Assembly (NCBI GenBank): GCA_022840405.1
Contig: JALHJR010000021.1
Span: 1 to 37,302 of the forward strand
Length of the DNA stretch: 37,302 nt
Direction: 5' to 3'
Source of the DNA: Tepidanaerobacter acetatoxydans_A
Lineage (GTDB): Bacteria; Bacillota; Thermosediminibacteria; Thermosediminibacterales; Tepidanaerobacteraceae
The notes beneath the pieces were generated by a model. It worked only from the letters and a program-made list of their open reading frames with translations, was not told where the DNA came from and did not search any database. The translations under genes were made by a program, and so were the position numbers. Shown in pieces: positions 16,128 through 23,732 of this stretch; within the stretch, counting starts at the first letter, position 1, and every line of letters starts with the position of its first letter.

Positions 16128-17186
16128 TTATTGTTGGGTATCAAGTGGCTTAAAACCCCATCTGTACACGCTGTTTATATCTTGCTCAGGACTGATTAAG
16201 CCTCTGTCATACAGCTCACGGACAGAGCTTTCCATAGTTTGCATTCCGTATTTGCTCCCTGTCTGTATGGATGAATATATTTGATGGGTTTTCCCTTCCC
16301 TTATCAGGTTTTTTATGGCCGGTGTGGATATCATGACCTCCACCGCAGGAACCAAACCCTGCCTGTCCATCCGAGTTACAAGCCTTTGTGAAATAACCCC
16401 GAGCAATGTATTGGCCAGTTGGATTCTCACTTGCTGCTGCTGATGAGGCGGGAATACATCGATAATCCTGTCCACGGTCTGGGGCGCACCATTGGTGTGT
16501 AATGTAGAAAGCACCAGATGACCGGTTTCCGCAGCTGTAATAGCTGTTGAAATTGTTTCCAAATCTCGCATTTCTCCAACAAGAATCACATCAGGGTCCT
16601 GCCTTAAGGCTGCCCTCAATGCCGCTGAAAAGCTTTGTGAGTCAGTTTCTATTTCCCGTTGATTTACGATGCTTTTTTTATGTTTATGTAAAAACTCTAT
16701 GGGATCTTCTAGTGTTATTATATGACAGCTTCGCTCAGTATTGATAATATCTATCATTGCTGCCAATGTAGTAGATTTGCCGCTTCCAGCCGGTCCCGTT
16801 ACCAAGATGAAACCACTCTCTTTTTCGGCCAAAGTTCGTATAATTGGCGGTAAGTGCAGCTTTGCAAGGGACGGAATCTCGTAAGGTATGAGTCTTATGG
16901 CAAGACCTATGGAGCCTCGCTGTTTAAAGACGTTTACCCTAAATCTCCCAGTTTGAGCCAGGGACAACGACAAGTCTATCTGCCCTTCTTGTTCTAACAC
17001 CGCTTTTTGTTTCTCGTTTAAAATCTCGTCGGCCAGAGCCTGAGTGGATTTGGGGGTCAATATGTCCATTTCGGAAAAAACTAACTTCCCGTATATGCGC
17101 ATGACCGGAGGCACGCCAGCGGTCAGATGGAGGTCTGATGCGTTGCTTTTGGTAGCCATTTCCAATAAATTATTAATAGTTAGCAT
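16128..17186 (-). CDS. pilT: Type IV pilus retraction ATPase
   Basis: A 352-residue cytoplasmic hexameric ATPase that drives pilus retraction and twitching. Features in order: an N-terminal PAS-like domain with SDLHLTAG, Walker A GPAGSGKST near residue 130, the Asp box around ITLEDPIEF, Walker B VILVGEMRDLET, the His box HLVLSTLHTNGA, and AIRLIP (a conserved PilT patch, here before Walker A). It lies 15 bp downstream of the remains of pilB. PilT normally opposes PilB; with pilB broken and pilC absent here, PilT must either serve another pilus locus or be on its way to loss. The gene itself shows no damage. Confidence 0.96.
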   Translation of the reverse strand: MLTINNLLEMATKSNASDLHLTAGVPPVMRIYGKLVFSEMDILTPKSTQALADEILNEKQKAVLEQEGQIDLSLSLAQTGRFRVNVFKQRGSIGLAIRLIPYEIPSLAKLHLPPIIRTLAEKESGFILVTGPAGSGKSTTLAAMIDIINTERSCHIITLEDPIEFLHKHKKSIVNQREIETDSQSFSAALRAALRQDPDVILVGEMRDLETISTAITAAETGHLVLSTLHTNGAPQTVDRIIDVFPPHQQQQVRIQLANTLLGVISQRLVTRMDRQGLVPAVEVMISTPAIKNLIREGKTHQIYSSIQTGSKYGMQTMESSVRELYDRGLISPEQDINSVYRWGFKPLDTQQ

Positions 17187-17200
17187 AAATTCAATTCCCC

Positions 17201-17799
17201 TTAATTTTCTACTGTCGAAGCCTTCAAAATTTCGTCAGTAGTGGTTGTACCCTTTAAGACTAAATCCACTCCGCTTTCCTTTAAGGTTTTCATGCCGTTC
17301 TTATAGGAAGTGTAGAAATTCTCAAATCTACATTTATTCCGTCAAACTCAAAATTTTTTCTTCCGTCCTGGGGTAGACGCTTTATTGTAATATCCATATC
17401 GGAGATTATCTTTATTCGAGCTGTTACGGCATTGTGCAGATGCTTGGGATACTTCATGATCTCATGCAATATGCCGTCTATTCTATAACGAATCTTTACA
17501 ACATCTTCCCATGGTTCTATATGTATGTCACTTGCCCCATCCCGTATTCCCTGCTGAATGATGGAGTTTACAAGCTTAACTACAGGTGCTCGTTCCGAAG
17601 CCTCAAGTTCATTTTCTGTAGTAGTGTCCTTACCCATATCTGCACCGGCCAGCTCGTCAATAACCTGTTCTATGGATTCCTTCATGGTATAATATTGGTT
17701 GATCACTGTGAGTATATCGTCTTCATCGGCTAGTACCGGCTTGACATTAAGCCCAGAAATAAGTTTGATGTCGTCAACAGATTGTATCCATATATTTTT
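17201..17799 (-). pseudogene. pilB: pilB remnant: N-terminal cut, core ATPase deleted, frameshifted
   Basis: Frame 1 (17799 down to the TGA at 17290-17292) encodes the middle of a PilB/GspE protein: VDDIKLISGLNVKP, then SDIHIEPWEDVVKIRYRIDG, then LPQDGR and VDLRISTLP. It then jumps, near 17305, into another frame that reads YKNGMKTLKESGV, then LVLKGTTTTDEILKAS, and stops at TAA 17201-17203; this is the family's extreme C-terminus. Walker A, Asp box, Walker B and His box, roughly 280-300 residues by family comparison, are missing. The N-terminal end is also lost: a TAA (17800-17802) interrupts the frame and no start codon with a ribosome site is seen. The extension ATPase is therefore dead. 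An ATG at 17704-17706 could express a 138-residue fragment, but that would have no motor function. Confidence 0.9.
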
Positions 17800-17932
17800 T
17801 TAATATGCAAAAATTGATAATCTATGTTTTAACTGTAATATATATCAATATCATCTATTTTTCAACACTCTATGGCACAAAAACAAAAATATGATATATA
17901 ATTTATTTAATTAAAAACCTTTTGTAAATCTG

Positions 17933-17960
17933 TTGACTAATTACATTAAAGTTATAAAAT
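17933..17960 (+). promoter_or_regulatory. Predicted sigma-A promoter of pfkA
   Basis: TTGACT (17933-17938), a 16-nt spacer and TAAAAT (17955-17960) form a good housekeeping promoter about 80 nt before the pfkA start. The surrounding 17800-18041 is strongly AT-rich and contains no gene. Confidence 0.55.
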
Positions 17961-18041
17961 GGAATGTACTTCCACAATTACTATAATTACTTTGATATCA
18001 TCTTATACATCTTCGAATTAATACCGGGGAGGTTATAAAGC

Positions 18042-19121
18042 ATGAAAAGATTGGGAATTCTCACCGGTGGCGGGGACGCTCCCGGATTGAATGCGGTGAT
18101 TCGAGCGGTTGCCAAAGTGGCAGCGGCGGAAGACGCAGAGCTTTATGGTTTTAGAAACGGGTATAGCGGCCTCATTCGAGGAGATTATTTGCGATTGGAA
18201 AAACAGCACATCTCAGGACTATTGCCCCGTGGTGGTACAATTCTGGGCACTAACAATCGGGACAACCCTTTCAATTTTCCTGTTAAAGAGGGTAATAAAA
18301 CTGTTTATAGGGATATGTCTGATAAAGCCGTGGAAAACCTTGAAACTTTCCAAATCGACTGTCTCATAGTCATCGGCGGGGACGGAAGTCTTGCCATTGC
18401 TCGGGAACTCGCGGAAAAAGGCGCCCGCATAATAGGTGTTCCAAAGACCATCGACAACGACATGCAGGGCACAGATCAGACCTTCGGTTTTGACACTGCT
18501 GTAACAACAGCCACCGATGCCTTAGACAAGCTCCATACCACGGCCGAATCTCACCATAGGGTGATGGTTTTGGAGCTCATGGGAAGGTACGCCGGTTGGA
18601 TAGCGCTTTATAGCGGTGTGGCGGGCGGTGCAGATGTGATTCTGATACCAGAAATCTCATGGTCAATTGAAAATGTGGCAAAAAAGATAATTTCTAGGAA
18701 GGCAGAAGGTAAGCCTTTTAGTATCATAGTAGTTGCCGAAGGTGCAAAAACCCCCAAAGGCGAACAGGTGGTAAGGGACACTATAAAAGGTAGTGGTGAC
18801 CCTATTCGCCTAGGGGGTATAGGTCATCTGGTTGCCCGTATGGTAGAGAATACCACCGGTTTTGAAAGTCGTGCAACAGTATTGGGACACTTACAAAGAG
18901 GCGGTTCTCCGTCGCCCTTTGACCGAATTTTGGCCACACGCTACGGCGAGGCCGCCGCAAGGCTTGCGCTTGCCGGGGAATTCGGCAAAATGGTATCCCT
19001 TAAAAATGGTGAAATTACTTCATTGACTTTTGAGGAAATTCCCTCAGGTTGCAGAGTAATCCCCGCAGAGCACTCTTTGATAAAAGCAGCCAAAAGTTTG
19101 GGAATCAGCTTCGGTGATTAA
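18042..19121 (+). CDS. pfkA: 6-phosphofructokinase with mixed ATP/PPi-type active site
   Basis: A 359-residue glycolytic enzyme phosphorylating fructose 6-phosphate. ATG 18042 follows GGGGAGG. Visible motifs are the N-terminal GGGDAPGLNAVIRA, the phosphoryl-donor loop GGDGS (112-116), PKTIDND (134-140) with the catalytic Asp138, MGRYAGW for substrate binding, and the C-terminal LGHLQRGG. The donor-specificity pair is informative: G115 (E. coli Gly104) favours ATP, while K135 (E. coli Gly124) is the residue typical of PPi-dependent enzymes. The G/K combination occurs in a separate clade of ATP enzymes that includes trypanosome PFK. I therefore expect ATP, but not E. coli-like allostery. It stands alone, with its own promoter. 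Confidence 0.95.
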   Translation: MKRLGILTGGGDAPGLNAVIRAVAKVAAAEDAELYGFRNGYSGLIRGDYLRLEKQHISGLLPRGGTILGTNNRDNPFNFPVKEGNKTVYRDMSDKAVENLETFQIDCLIVIGGDGSLAIARELAEKGARIIGVPKTIDNDMQGTDQTFGFDTAVTTATDALDKLHTTAESHHRVMVLELMGRYAGWIALYSGVAGGADVILIPEISWSIENVAKKIISRKAEGKPFSIIVVAEGAKTPKGEQVVRDTIKGSGDPIRLGGIGHLVARMVENTTGFESRATVLGHLQRGGSPSPFDRILATRYGEAAARLALAGEFGKMVSLKNGEITSLTFEEIPSGCRVIPAEHSLIKAAKSLGISFGD

Positions 19122-19171
19122 TTTATCATCCACCAGTTTTTCTAACTGGCTTTTTATCTGAGAAAGCTACT
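19122..19171 (-). pseudogene. Decayed fragment of ilvN
   Basis: Starting directly after the pfkA stop, about 50 bp match the interior of ilvN (near 14227-14278) at more than 90 percent identity, with a 2-bp gap that breaks the frame. The orientation is the same as in ilvN. It is a remnant of a duplicated block, together with the pilin remnant that follows. Confidence 0.8.
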
Positions 19172-19217
19172 CAAATGAAGGCAGTTGTATATATTTCTTA
19201 ATTTGGACATGGACTTC

Positions 19218-19445
19218 TTACAAATTCAGATAATCTTTCAGCACTTCTTTCGACAGCTTATTTCCTGAATCTGAGTTCGGATATTCCATATTATTTGCAT
19301 AGTATCTTTCCATTACGTTTCTAATCATTTTCTTATTTTCATCCTTAGCTGCTATTTCAGCATTGCCCTTTACATATATTATAATTTTTAGAATTATCAG
19401 TGTTGCTAAAATATCAAGGACTACAGTAACAATTATGAATTCAAT
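19218..19445 (-). pseudogene. Decayed pilin paralogue
   Basis: About 75 codons align with the intact pilin at 15641-16021. The remnant reads IEFIIVTVVLDILATLI, then ERYYANNMEYPNSDSGNKL, then LKDYLNL before TAA 19218-19220. The intact gene has IELIVVIAVLGVLATLV, ERYYAENMEYP and LKDYLDL. A TAA at 19446-19448 sits where the GFTL cleavage motif should be, and the leader and C-terminal tail are gone. It cannot make a processed pilin. Confidence 0.85.
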
Positions 19446-19459
19446 TTATGAAACAAGAT

Positions 19460-19924
19460 TTAGCTTTCAATTGATATATTTAATTCAATAATTATATCAT
19501 CATCAACAATAATTTCCACACACAAAACCTTTTCAGTACTTAATTTTGTTGTAATGTTTTCTCCATACATAAGTGTAGGACTTGAAATACCGATTCTTAT
19601 GTTTTCCTTAGAAAACTCTGTACTTGCATTTGCGGTAAGCATATTGGCAAGCTCAGATAAAGCACTTTGAGCCATTTCATTAAATTCATCGACCGGCATA
19701 CCCATCATCATTTTTGAAGAAATTTTTTTTGCATCATCCATATTTATAAAGTATACTACATTTCCCTTTAAATCCCCGACAAGACCTATTATTATAAGTA
19801 TACCGTCCGTCTGCAATTGTTCCCCTTTAACGCTTAATTTGCCCCTTTTAATACTTTGAAATCCTATTTGCGGCATCACATTTTGAAACGCCATCAAAAA
19901 AGGGTTTACATGTTTTGCATCCAT
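19460..19924 (-). CDS. cheX: CheX-like CheY-P phosphatase
   Basis: A 154-residue cytoplasmic protein of the CheC/CheX/FliY family. The helix SALSELANMLTANA carries the ExxN catalytic pair that attacks phospho-CheY; a single such site is typical of CheX. ATG 19922-19924 follows GGAGTGA. It stands alone, next to the pilin remnant and upstream of the pdxS terminator, with no other che core genes in the window. It would help chemotaxis adapt by dephosphorylating CheY, and the chemoreceptors at 23733 and 29167 could feed the same pathway. An inverted repeat (TCGACAA at 19979-19985 and TTGTCGA at 20007-20013) lies in its upstream region and might be a regulatory site. Confidence 0.85.
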   Translation of the reverse strand: MDAKHVNPFLMAFQNVMPQIGFQSIKRGKLSVKGEQLQTDGILIIIGLVGDLKGNVVYFINMDDAKKISSKMMMGMPVDEFNEMAQSALSELANMLTANASTEFSKENIRIGISSPTLMYGENITTKLSTEKVLCVEIIVDDDIIIELNISIES

Positions 19925-20115
19925 TCAGAATCACTCCTGCTAAAGCCAGTATTTAAAAGCATTTTACCGAATTCTGCATCGACAATTATTAAAGAAGTCT
20001 TAAGTTTTGTCGATAATATATATAATATTACCAACTTCTCGACCGATTTACAACTAAAATAACTAAACAGATTAATGCGCTAATGAATACCAGCTTTTAA
20101 TAAGTTGGAACTTTA

Positions 20116-20167
20116 AAAAACAGTCCCTAAATAAAAGCGTCAAAACTTTTATTTAGGGACTGTTTTT
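20116..20167 (-). terminator. Strong terminator after pdxS
   Basis: A perfect 22-bp stem: AAAAACAGTCCCTAAATAAA then AG (20116-20137) pairs with 20146-20167 around an 8-nt loop. Both flanks supply A/T runs, so it can act in both directions. It lies about 50 nt beyond the pdxS stop. Confidence 0.9.
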
Positions 20168-20219
20168 ATTTTGGTATATAGATAAAACTTATAAATGTCA
20201 GCAACATATTGCCGATTAA

Positions 20220-21074
20220 TTACCACCCACGCTCGGCATAGTGGTCTTCTAATTTATCTATTTCAATGCTTTGCATGGCCTCACCCAAGTTTTCGGATAT
20301 TTGGGCTAAAACATCAGGATTGTTATAGTTTGCAACAGCATCCACTATAGCCTTTGCCATTTTCTCCGGGTTGGCAGATTTGAAGATACCGGAACCTACA
20401 AATACTCCGTCACACCCAAGCTGCATTAACAGAGCTGCATCGGCGGGAGTTGCAATGCCGCCGGCGGCAAAGTTGACAACGGGAAGTTTGCCTTCCTTGG
20501 CTACATATTTAACTAGGTCAAAGGGAGCGCCCATATCCTTAGCAGCACTCATGAGCTCTTCTTCAGGCGTGCTGGCAAGTTTGCGGATTTGCCCCATAAC
20601 GGTGCGTATGTGTTTTACTGCTTCAACTACGTTACCGGTACCCGCTTCACCTTTGGTCCGAATCATGGCAGCCCCTTCACCTATACGGCGGAGTGCTTCC
20701 CCGAGATTTCTAGCCCCACATACAAAAGGTGTTTTGAATTTAGTTTTATCAATATGGAAGGCTTCGTCCGCCGGAGTTAAAACTTCGCTTTCATCTATGT
20801 AGTCAATTTCTAATGCCTCTAAAATCTGAGCTTCTACGAAATGTCCAATTCGACATTTGGCCATAACGGGAATTGATACCGCTGCTTTAATTTCCTTAAT
20901 AATCTTTGGGTCTGACATACGAGCAACTCCGCCCTGCTTTCTAATATCCGCAGGTACGCGCTCTAAAGCCATAACGGCTACGGCTCCTGCTTGTTCAGCT
21001 ATTCTTGCCTGCTCTGGGTTAGTGACATCCATTATGACGCCGCCCATTAATTTAGAATTGATTTGACTTGACAT
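20220..21074 (-). CDS. pdxS: Pyridoxal 5'-phosphate synthase lyase subunit
   Basis: A 284-residue (beta/alpha)8 enzyme that builds PLP from ribose 5-phosphate, glyceraldehyde 3-phosphate and ammonia. Catalytic residues are present: D16 in GGVIMDV, K73 in MAKCRIGH (B. subtilis K81) and the lysine of RTKGEAGTG (B. subtilis K149). Compared with most homologues it lacks about eight residues at the N-terminus, and the usual Lys of KGGVIMDV is Met. ATG 21072-21074 follows AGGAGG. The glutaminase partner pdxT is not downstream; a terminator follows instead, so pdxT must be elsewhere or free ammonia is used. A MocR regulator is divergently transcribed, which matches PdxR-type control. Confidence 0.97.
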   Translation of the reverse strand: MSSQINSKLMGGVIMDVTNPEQARIAEQAGAVAVMALERVPADIRKQGGVARMSDPKIIKEIKAAVSIPVMAKCRIGHFVEAQILEALEIDYIDESEVLTPADEAFHIDKTKFKTPFVCGARNLGEALRRIGEGAAMIRTKGEAGTGNVVEAVKHIRTVMGQIRKLASTPEEELMSAAKDMGAPFDLVKYVAKEGKLPVVNFAAGGIATPADAALLMQLGCDGVFVGSGIFKSANPEKMAKAIVDAVANYNNPDVLAQISENLGEAMQSIEIDKLEDHYAERGW

Positions 21075-21196
21075 ATTTTTACCTCCTTGTTTTCACTGCT
21101 TAAATAATGTGGTATAATCAATGTATCGGTACAAAATGTTTAGTGAGTTGAGTTTTTACAGTTCATGGTACACTTTAATCATTTTGTACATACAAT

Positions 21197-21225
21197 ATTA
21201 TGCCATTTTACAAAGTGTTTGTCAA
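21197..21225 (-). promoter_or_regulatory. pdxS promoter
   Basis: On the minus strand, TTGACA (21220-21225) is separated by exactly 17 nt from CATAAT (21197-21202). One arm of the operator repeat lies within the spacer, so a bound regulator would block or reshape RNA polymerase binding. The transcript leader is about 115 nt. Confidence 0.8.
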
Positions 21226-21240
21226 TACACTTTGTAAAAT
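21205..21240. promoter_or_regulatory. Inverted-repeat operator between pdxS and the MocR gene
   Basis: ATTTTACAAAGTGT (21205-21218) and its exact reverse complement ACACTTTGTAAAAT (21227-21240) are separated by 8 nt. A related direct copy, TACAAAATGTTT, is at 21130-21141, within the pdxS leader (compare TACAAAGTGTTT at 21209-21220). PdxR-type MocR proteins bind such spaced repeats. The second arm ends 19 nt before the regulator's start codon, so autoregulation is likely. Confidence 0.75.
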
Positions 21241-21259
21241 TTAGGCTTTGGAGGGCATT

Positions 21260-22753
21260 ATGGATAAATTCGTATCGATACATTTGGATAGGACTTCCGA
21301 TGTTCCGCTTTATATCCAAATTTACAACGGCATGGTACAACTTATCGAAAGCGGTGCTATAACTTATGGAGAAAAACTTCCGCCTATTCGCCGCATGGCT
21401 TCTTTTTTCGATGTTAATACAGTTACAATAGTTAATGCATACAAAAAGCTGCAGGCAGATGGTTATGCAAAATCTAAAATAGGCAGCGGAACTTATGTGA
21501 GTTTTATCGGTAAAAAAACGCATTTGGGAGAATTCGATGTTCCAATCGAAAATATGCTTTCTCCTGATCCTGCTGCAGAATCGGTATATGTAAAAAAAGA
21601 CGGTTTTATAAAGTTTGATTTTGCCGGTGCATCTATCTCGCCAAAATACTTTCCTGTAAAAGATTTTAAAGAGGTAATCAACGAGGTCTTGGACAGGGAC
21701 GGCGGTTATGCATTAGAATATCAAGAAAGCAGCGGATATCAGCCGCTTAGGGAATCTATCCGTGATTTTATGAAGGCACAGCATAACCTTGATATCCCCC
21801 TTGAGGAAATACAGATAGTATCAGGAGCTCAGCAAGGAATTGATATAGTTGCAAAGGCTTTTTTAAATTACAAGGATGTGGTCTATGTGGAAGCTCCCAC
21901 TTATCCGGGAGCCGTCAATGCCTTTAAGTCTAGAAATGCCCGCATTGTTGAAATTAACATGCAGGAGGATGGAGTTGATCTTGATGATTTGAAAAAAAAT
22001 ATAATGTCAAATCCTCCGAGGCTTTTTTATACAATGCCGGTTTTCCAAAATCCTACCGGTTATTCTTACAGTATAGAAAAAAAGAAAGAGCTGATAGCTC
22101 TTTCCAAGGAATATGATTTCTATATAATTGAAGACGATCATATTAGCGACCTTTATTACGATGAAAAACCCACTCTGCTAAAGGCTCTCGACGATTCTGA
22201 CAAGGTGTTTTACATCAAAAGTTTTTCCAAACTGTTCTTGCCAGGCTTACGTATAGCTTTTCTGTGGGTTCCAAGGCGCCATTTTGATAAGATCGCTCTT
22301 GCTAAATATTCTTCGGATATATCTACTTCAGGGCTTTCACAGAGAATCTTAGATTTGTTTTTAAGGAAAAGTCTTTGGGCCGAACACGTGAGTCATCTTC
22401 AAAAAATATTTTATAAAAAATGGCAAGAAACCTCAAAGTCATTGGAAAAGTATATGCCTAGCGATGTGAATTATTTCTATCCTAAAGGAGGTCATTTTTT
22501 CTGGATTAATCTTCCAAAAGGCATATACTCCACCAGTCTCTACTACGAAGCCTTGAAAAATGGAGTTTCCATAATGCCAGGAGAGTTGTTTTTTATAGAG
22601 CAAAGACCGTCCGAAGGTTTTAGATTAAGTATTGCGCAGATTTCGGCACAAGATATTGAAGAGGGAATTGCCCTGCTAGCCGAAAGTATTCGGTCGCTTA
22701 TCGACAATCCCCATAAGGCCTTTCAAGGCCCAAATGACCGGCCGTTATTATAG
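21260..22753 (+). CDS. MocR/PdxR-family regulator (GntR HTH fused to aminotransferase domain)
   Basis: A 497-residue fusion. ATG 21260 follows GGAGGG; a TTG four codons upstream is a poorer start. Residues 1-75 are a GntR winged helix (PLYIQIYNGMVQLIESGAI, then PPIRRMASFF). After a linker, residues 110-480 form a fold-type I aminotransferase domain, with the PLP-binding lysine in SFSKLFLPGLRIA and the Asp of the IIEDDHISDLYYD region. In PdxR proteins PLP bound here changes DNA binding, so they sense vitamin B6 status. Its divergent position against pdxS and the shared operator support that job. Whether it activates or represses pdxS cannot be read from sequence. It converges on the FCD regulator with a 6-bp gap. 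Confidence 0.92.
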   Translation: MDKFVSIHLDRTSDVPLYIQIYNGMVQLIESGAITYGEKLPPIRRMASFFDVNTVTIVNAYKKLQADGYAKSKIGSGTYVSFIGKKTHLGEFDVPIENMLSPDPAAESVYVKKDGFIKFDFAGASISPKYFPVKDFKEVINEVLDRDGGYALEYQESSGYQPLRESIRDFMKAQHNLDIPLEEIQIVSGAQQGIDIVAKAFLNYKDVVYVEAPTYPGAVNAFKSRNARIVEINMQEDGVDLDDLKKNIMSNPPRLFYTMPVFQNPTGYSYSIEKKKELIALSKEYDFYIIEDDHISDLYYDEKPTLLKALDDSDKVFYIKSFSKLFLPGLRIAFLWVPRRHFDKIALAKYSSDISTSGLSQRILDLFLRKSLWAEHVSHLQKIFYKKWQETSKSLEKYMPSDVNYFYPKGGHFFWINLPKGIYSTSLYYEALKNGVSIMPGELFFIEQRPSEGFRLSIAQISAQDIEEGIALLAESIRSLIDNPHKAFQGPNDRPLL

Positions 22754-22759
22754 CTCTAA

Positions 22760-23428
22760 CTATAATTCTTCTTTTTCAAAAAATGGTATGAGATTTGCTC
22801 TGGCATTTCCTACGTGCTTTGTCATTGCTTTCTCTGCAGCATCAGCATCATGGGCTGCTAATGCATCATAAATATCCCGATGCTCTTTTAGTGAGTGAAC
22901 CGCTCTTCCTTCAGCTTTTACAGAAACCAGTCGCGCACGCTGAATAAATTGGTGAAAATTAGTAAGCACCGATTCCAGTGGTCTGCTGCTGCTTGCTTGG
23001 AATATTATATCATGGAACTTAGAATCCAATTCCGAAAGCTTTTCTGTATTCCCTTTCTTGGTATAAAATTCCATAAGGTCTAAAATATCCTTTAGCTCTT
23101 TTAGTTGGGTATCAGAAATTTTTTCTGCTGCCCATCTGGCGGCCAAGCCTTCTATCATCTTGCGGATGGTATAAATATCGTCAATATCTTGAAGGGTAAC
23201 TCCTTCAACGATAACACCTTTGTTTGGGATACTTGATACCAAGCCCTCCAGTTCCAGTTGTCTAAGTGCTTCCCTTATGGGCGTACGGCTAACACCCAAT
23301 TCTTTTGCAAGCTTCATCTCAATCAGGCTTTCACCCGGTTTATAAACTCCATCTAATATGGCATTTTTTAGATTATTATATATTTTGGCTCTAAGGGAAT
23401 ACCCAGTATCCTGAATATCGGATGTCAT
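22760..23428 (-). CDS. GntR-family transcriptional regulator, FCD (FadR) type
   Basis: A 222-residue repressor. I place the start at ATG 23426-23428 because GGGAGG lies just upstream; the frame is open 66 bp further but without a ribosome site. The N-terminal winged helix (about 12-75) reads LGVSRTPIREALRQLELEGLV, split by family convention after TPIREAL. The helical FCD ligand domain (about 85-215) shows the acidic and His metal or ligand residues (DSKFHDIIF, then EHRDIYDAL). FCD regulators usually sense small carboxylic acids. No obvious target gene is adjacent apart from the divergent chemoreceptor at 23733, so the regulon is unknown. Confidence 0.9.
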   Translation of the reverse strand: MTSDIQDTGYSLRAKIYNNLKNAILDGVYKPGESLIEMKLAKELGVSRTPIREALRQLELEGLVSSIPNKGVIVEGVTLQDIDDIYTIRKMIEGLAARWAAEKISDTQLKELKDILDLMEFYTKKGNTEKLSELDSKFHDIIFQASSSRPLESVLTNFHQFIQRARLVSVKAEGRAVHSLKEHRDIYDALAAHDADAAEKAMTKHVGNARANLIPFFEKEEL

Positions 23429-23617
23429 ATAAAAACCTCCCTGAATTATTAACAATAAAGTTCTCAAGAGTTCCATATCAATTCTACTATACATTTAAAG
23501 TTTTTTAAAGCAAATCTTATGCTCTTCTTTTTAGCTCTCACTTACAATATTTCTATTAATTATTAATATTAGCATATTATTATACAATTGATTCTTTTGG
23601 GAAATTACAAAATTTGC

Positions 23618-23646
23618 TTGATTTGCCATAAAAGCTGGTTTATAAT
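23618..23646 (+). promoter_or_regulatory. Predicted sigma-A promoter of the dCache chemoreceptor
   Basis: TTGATT (23618-23623), a 17-nt spacer and TATAAT (23641-23646) lie about 87 nt before the gene. The rest of 23429-23732 is AT-rich with no gene seen. No flagellar sigma-28 motif was recognised. Confidence 0.6.
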
Positions 23647-23732
23647 AAAAGTACGCTAGTCCTACAATTTTCTACAAATTCCTACAATTACTTGCATAAA
23701 CAAACAGCAAGAGGAGAAAGGAGAGGTCAAAA

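Noticed and set aside
17290..17706. Intact small GspE-like protein
   Set aside because: Its sequence is only the middle of PilB, continued out of frame by the PilB C-terminus, so it is a pseudogene fragment rather than a small gene.
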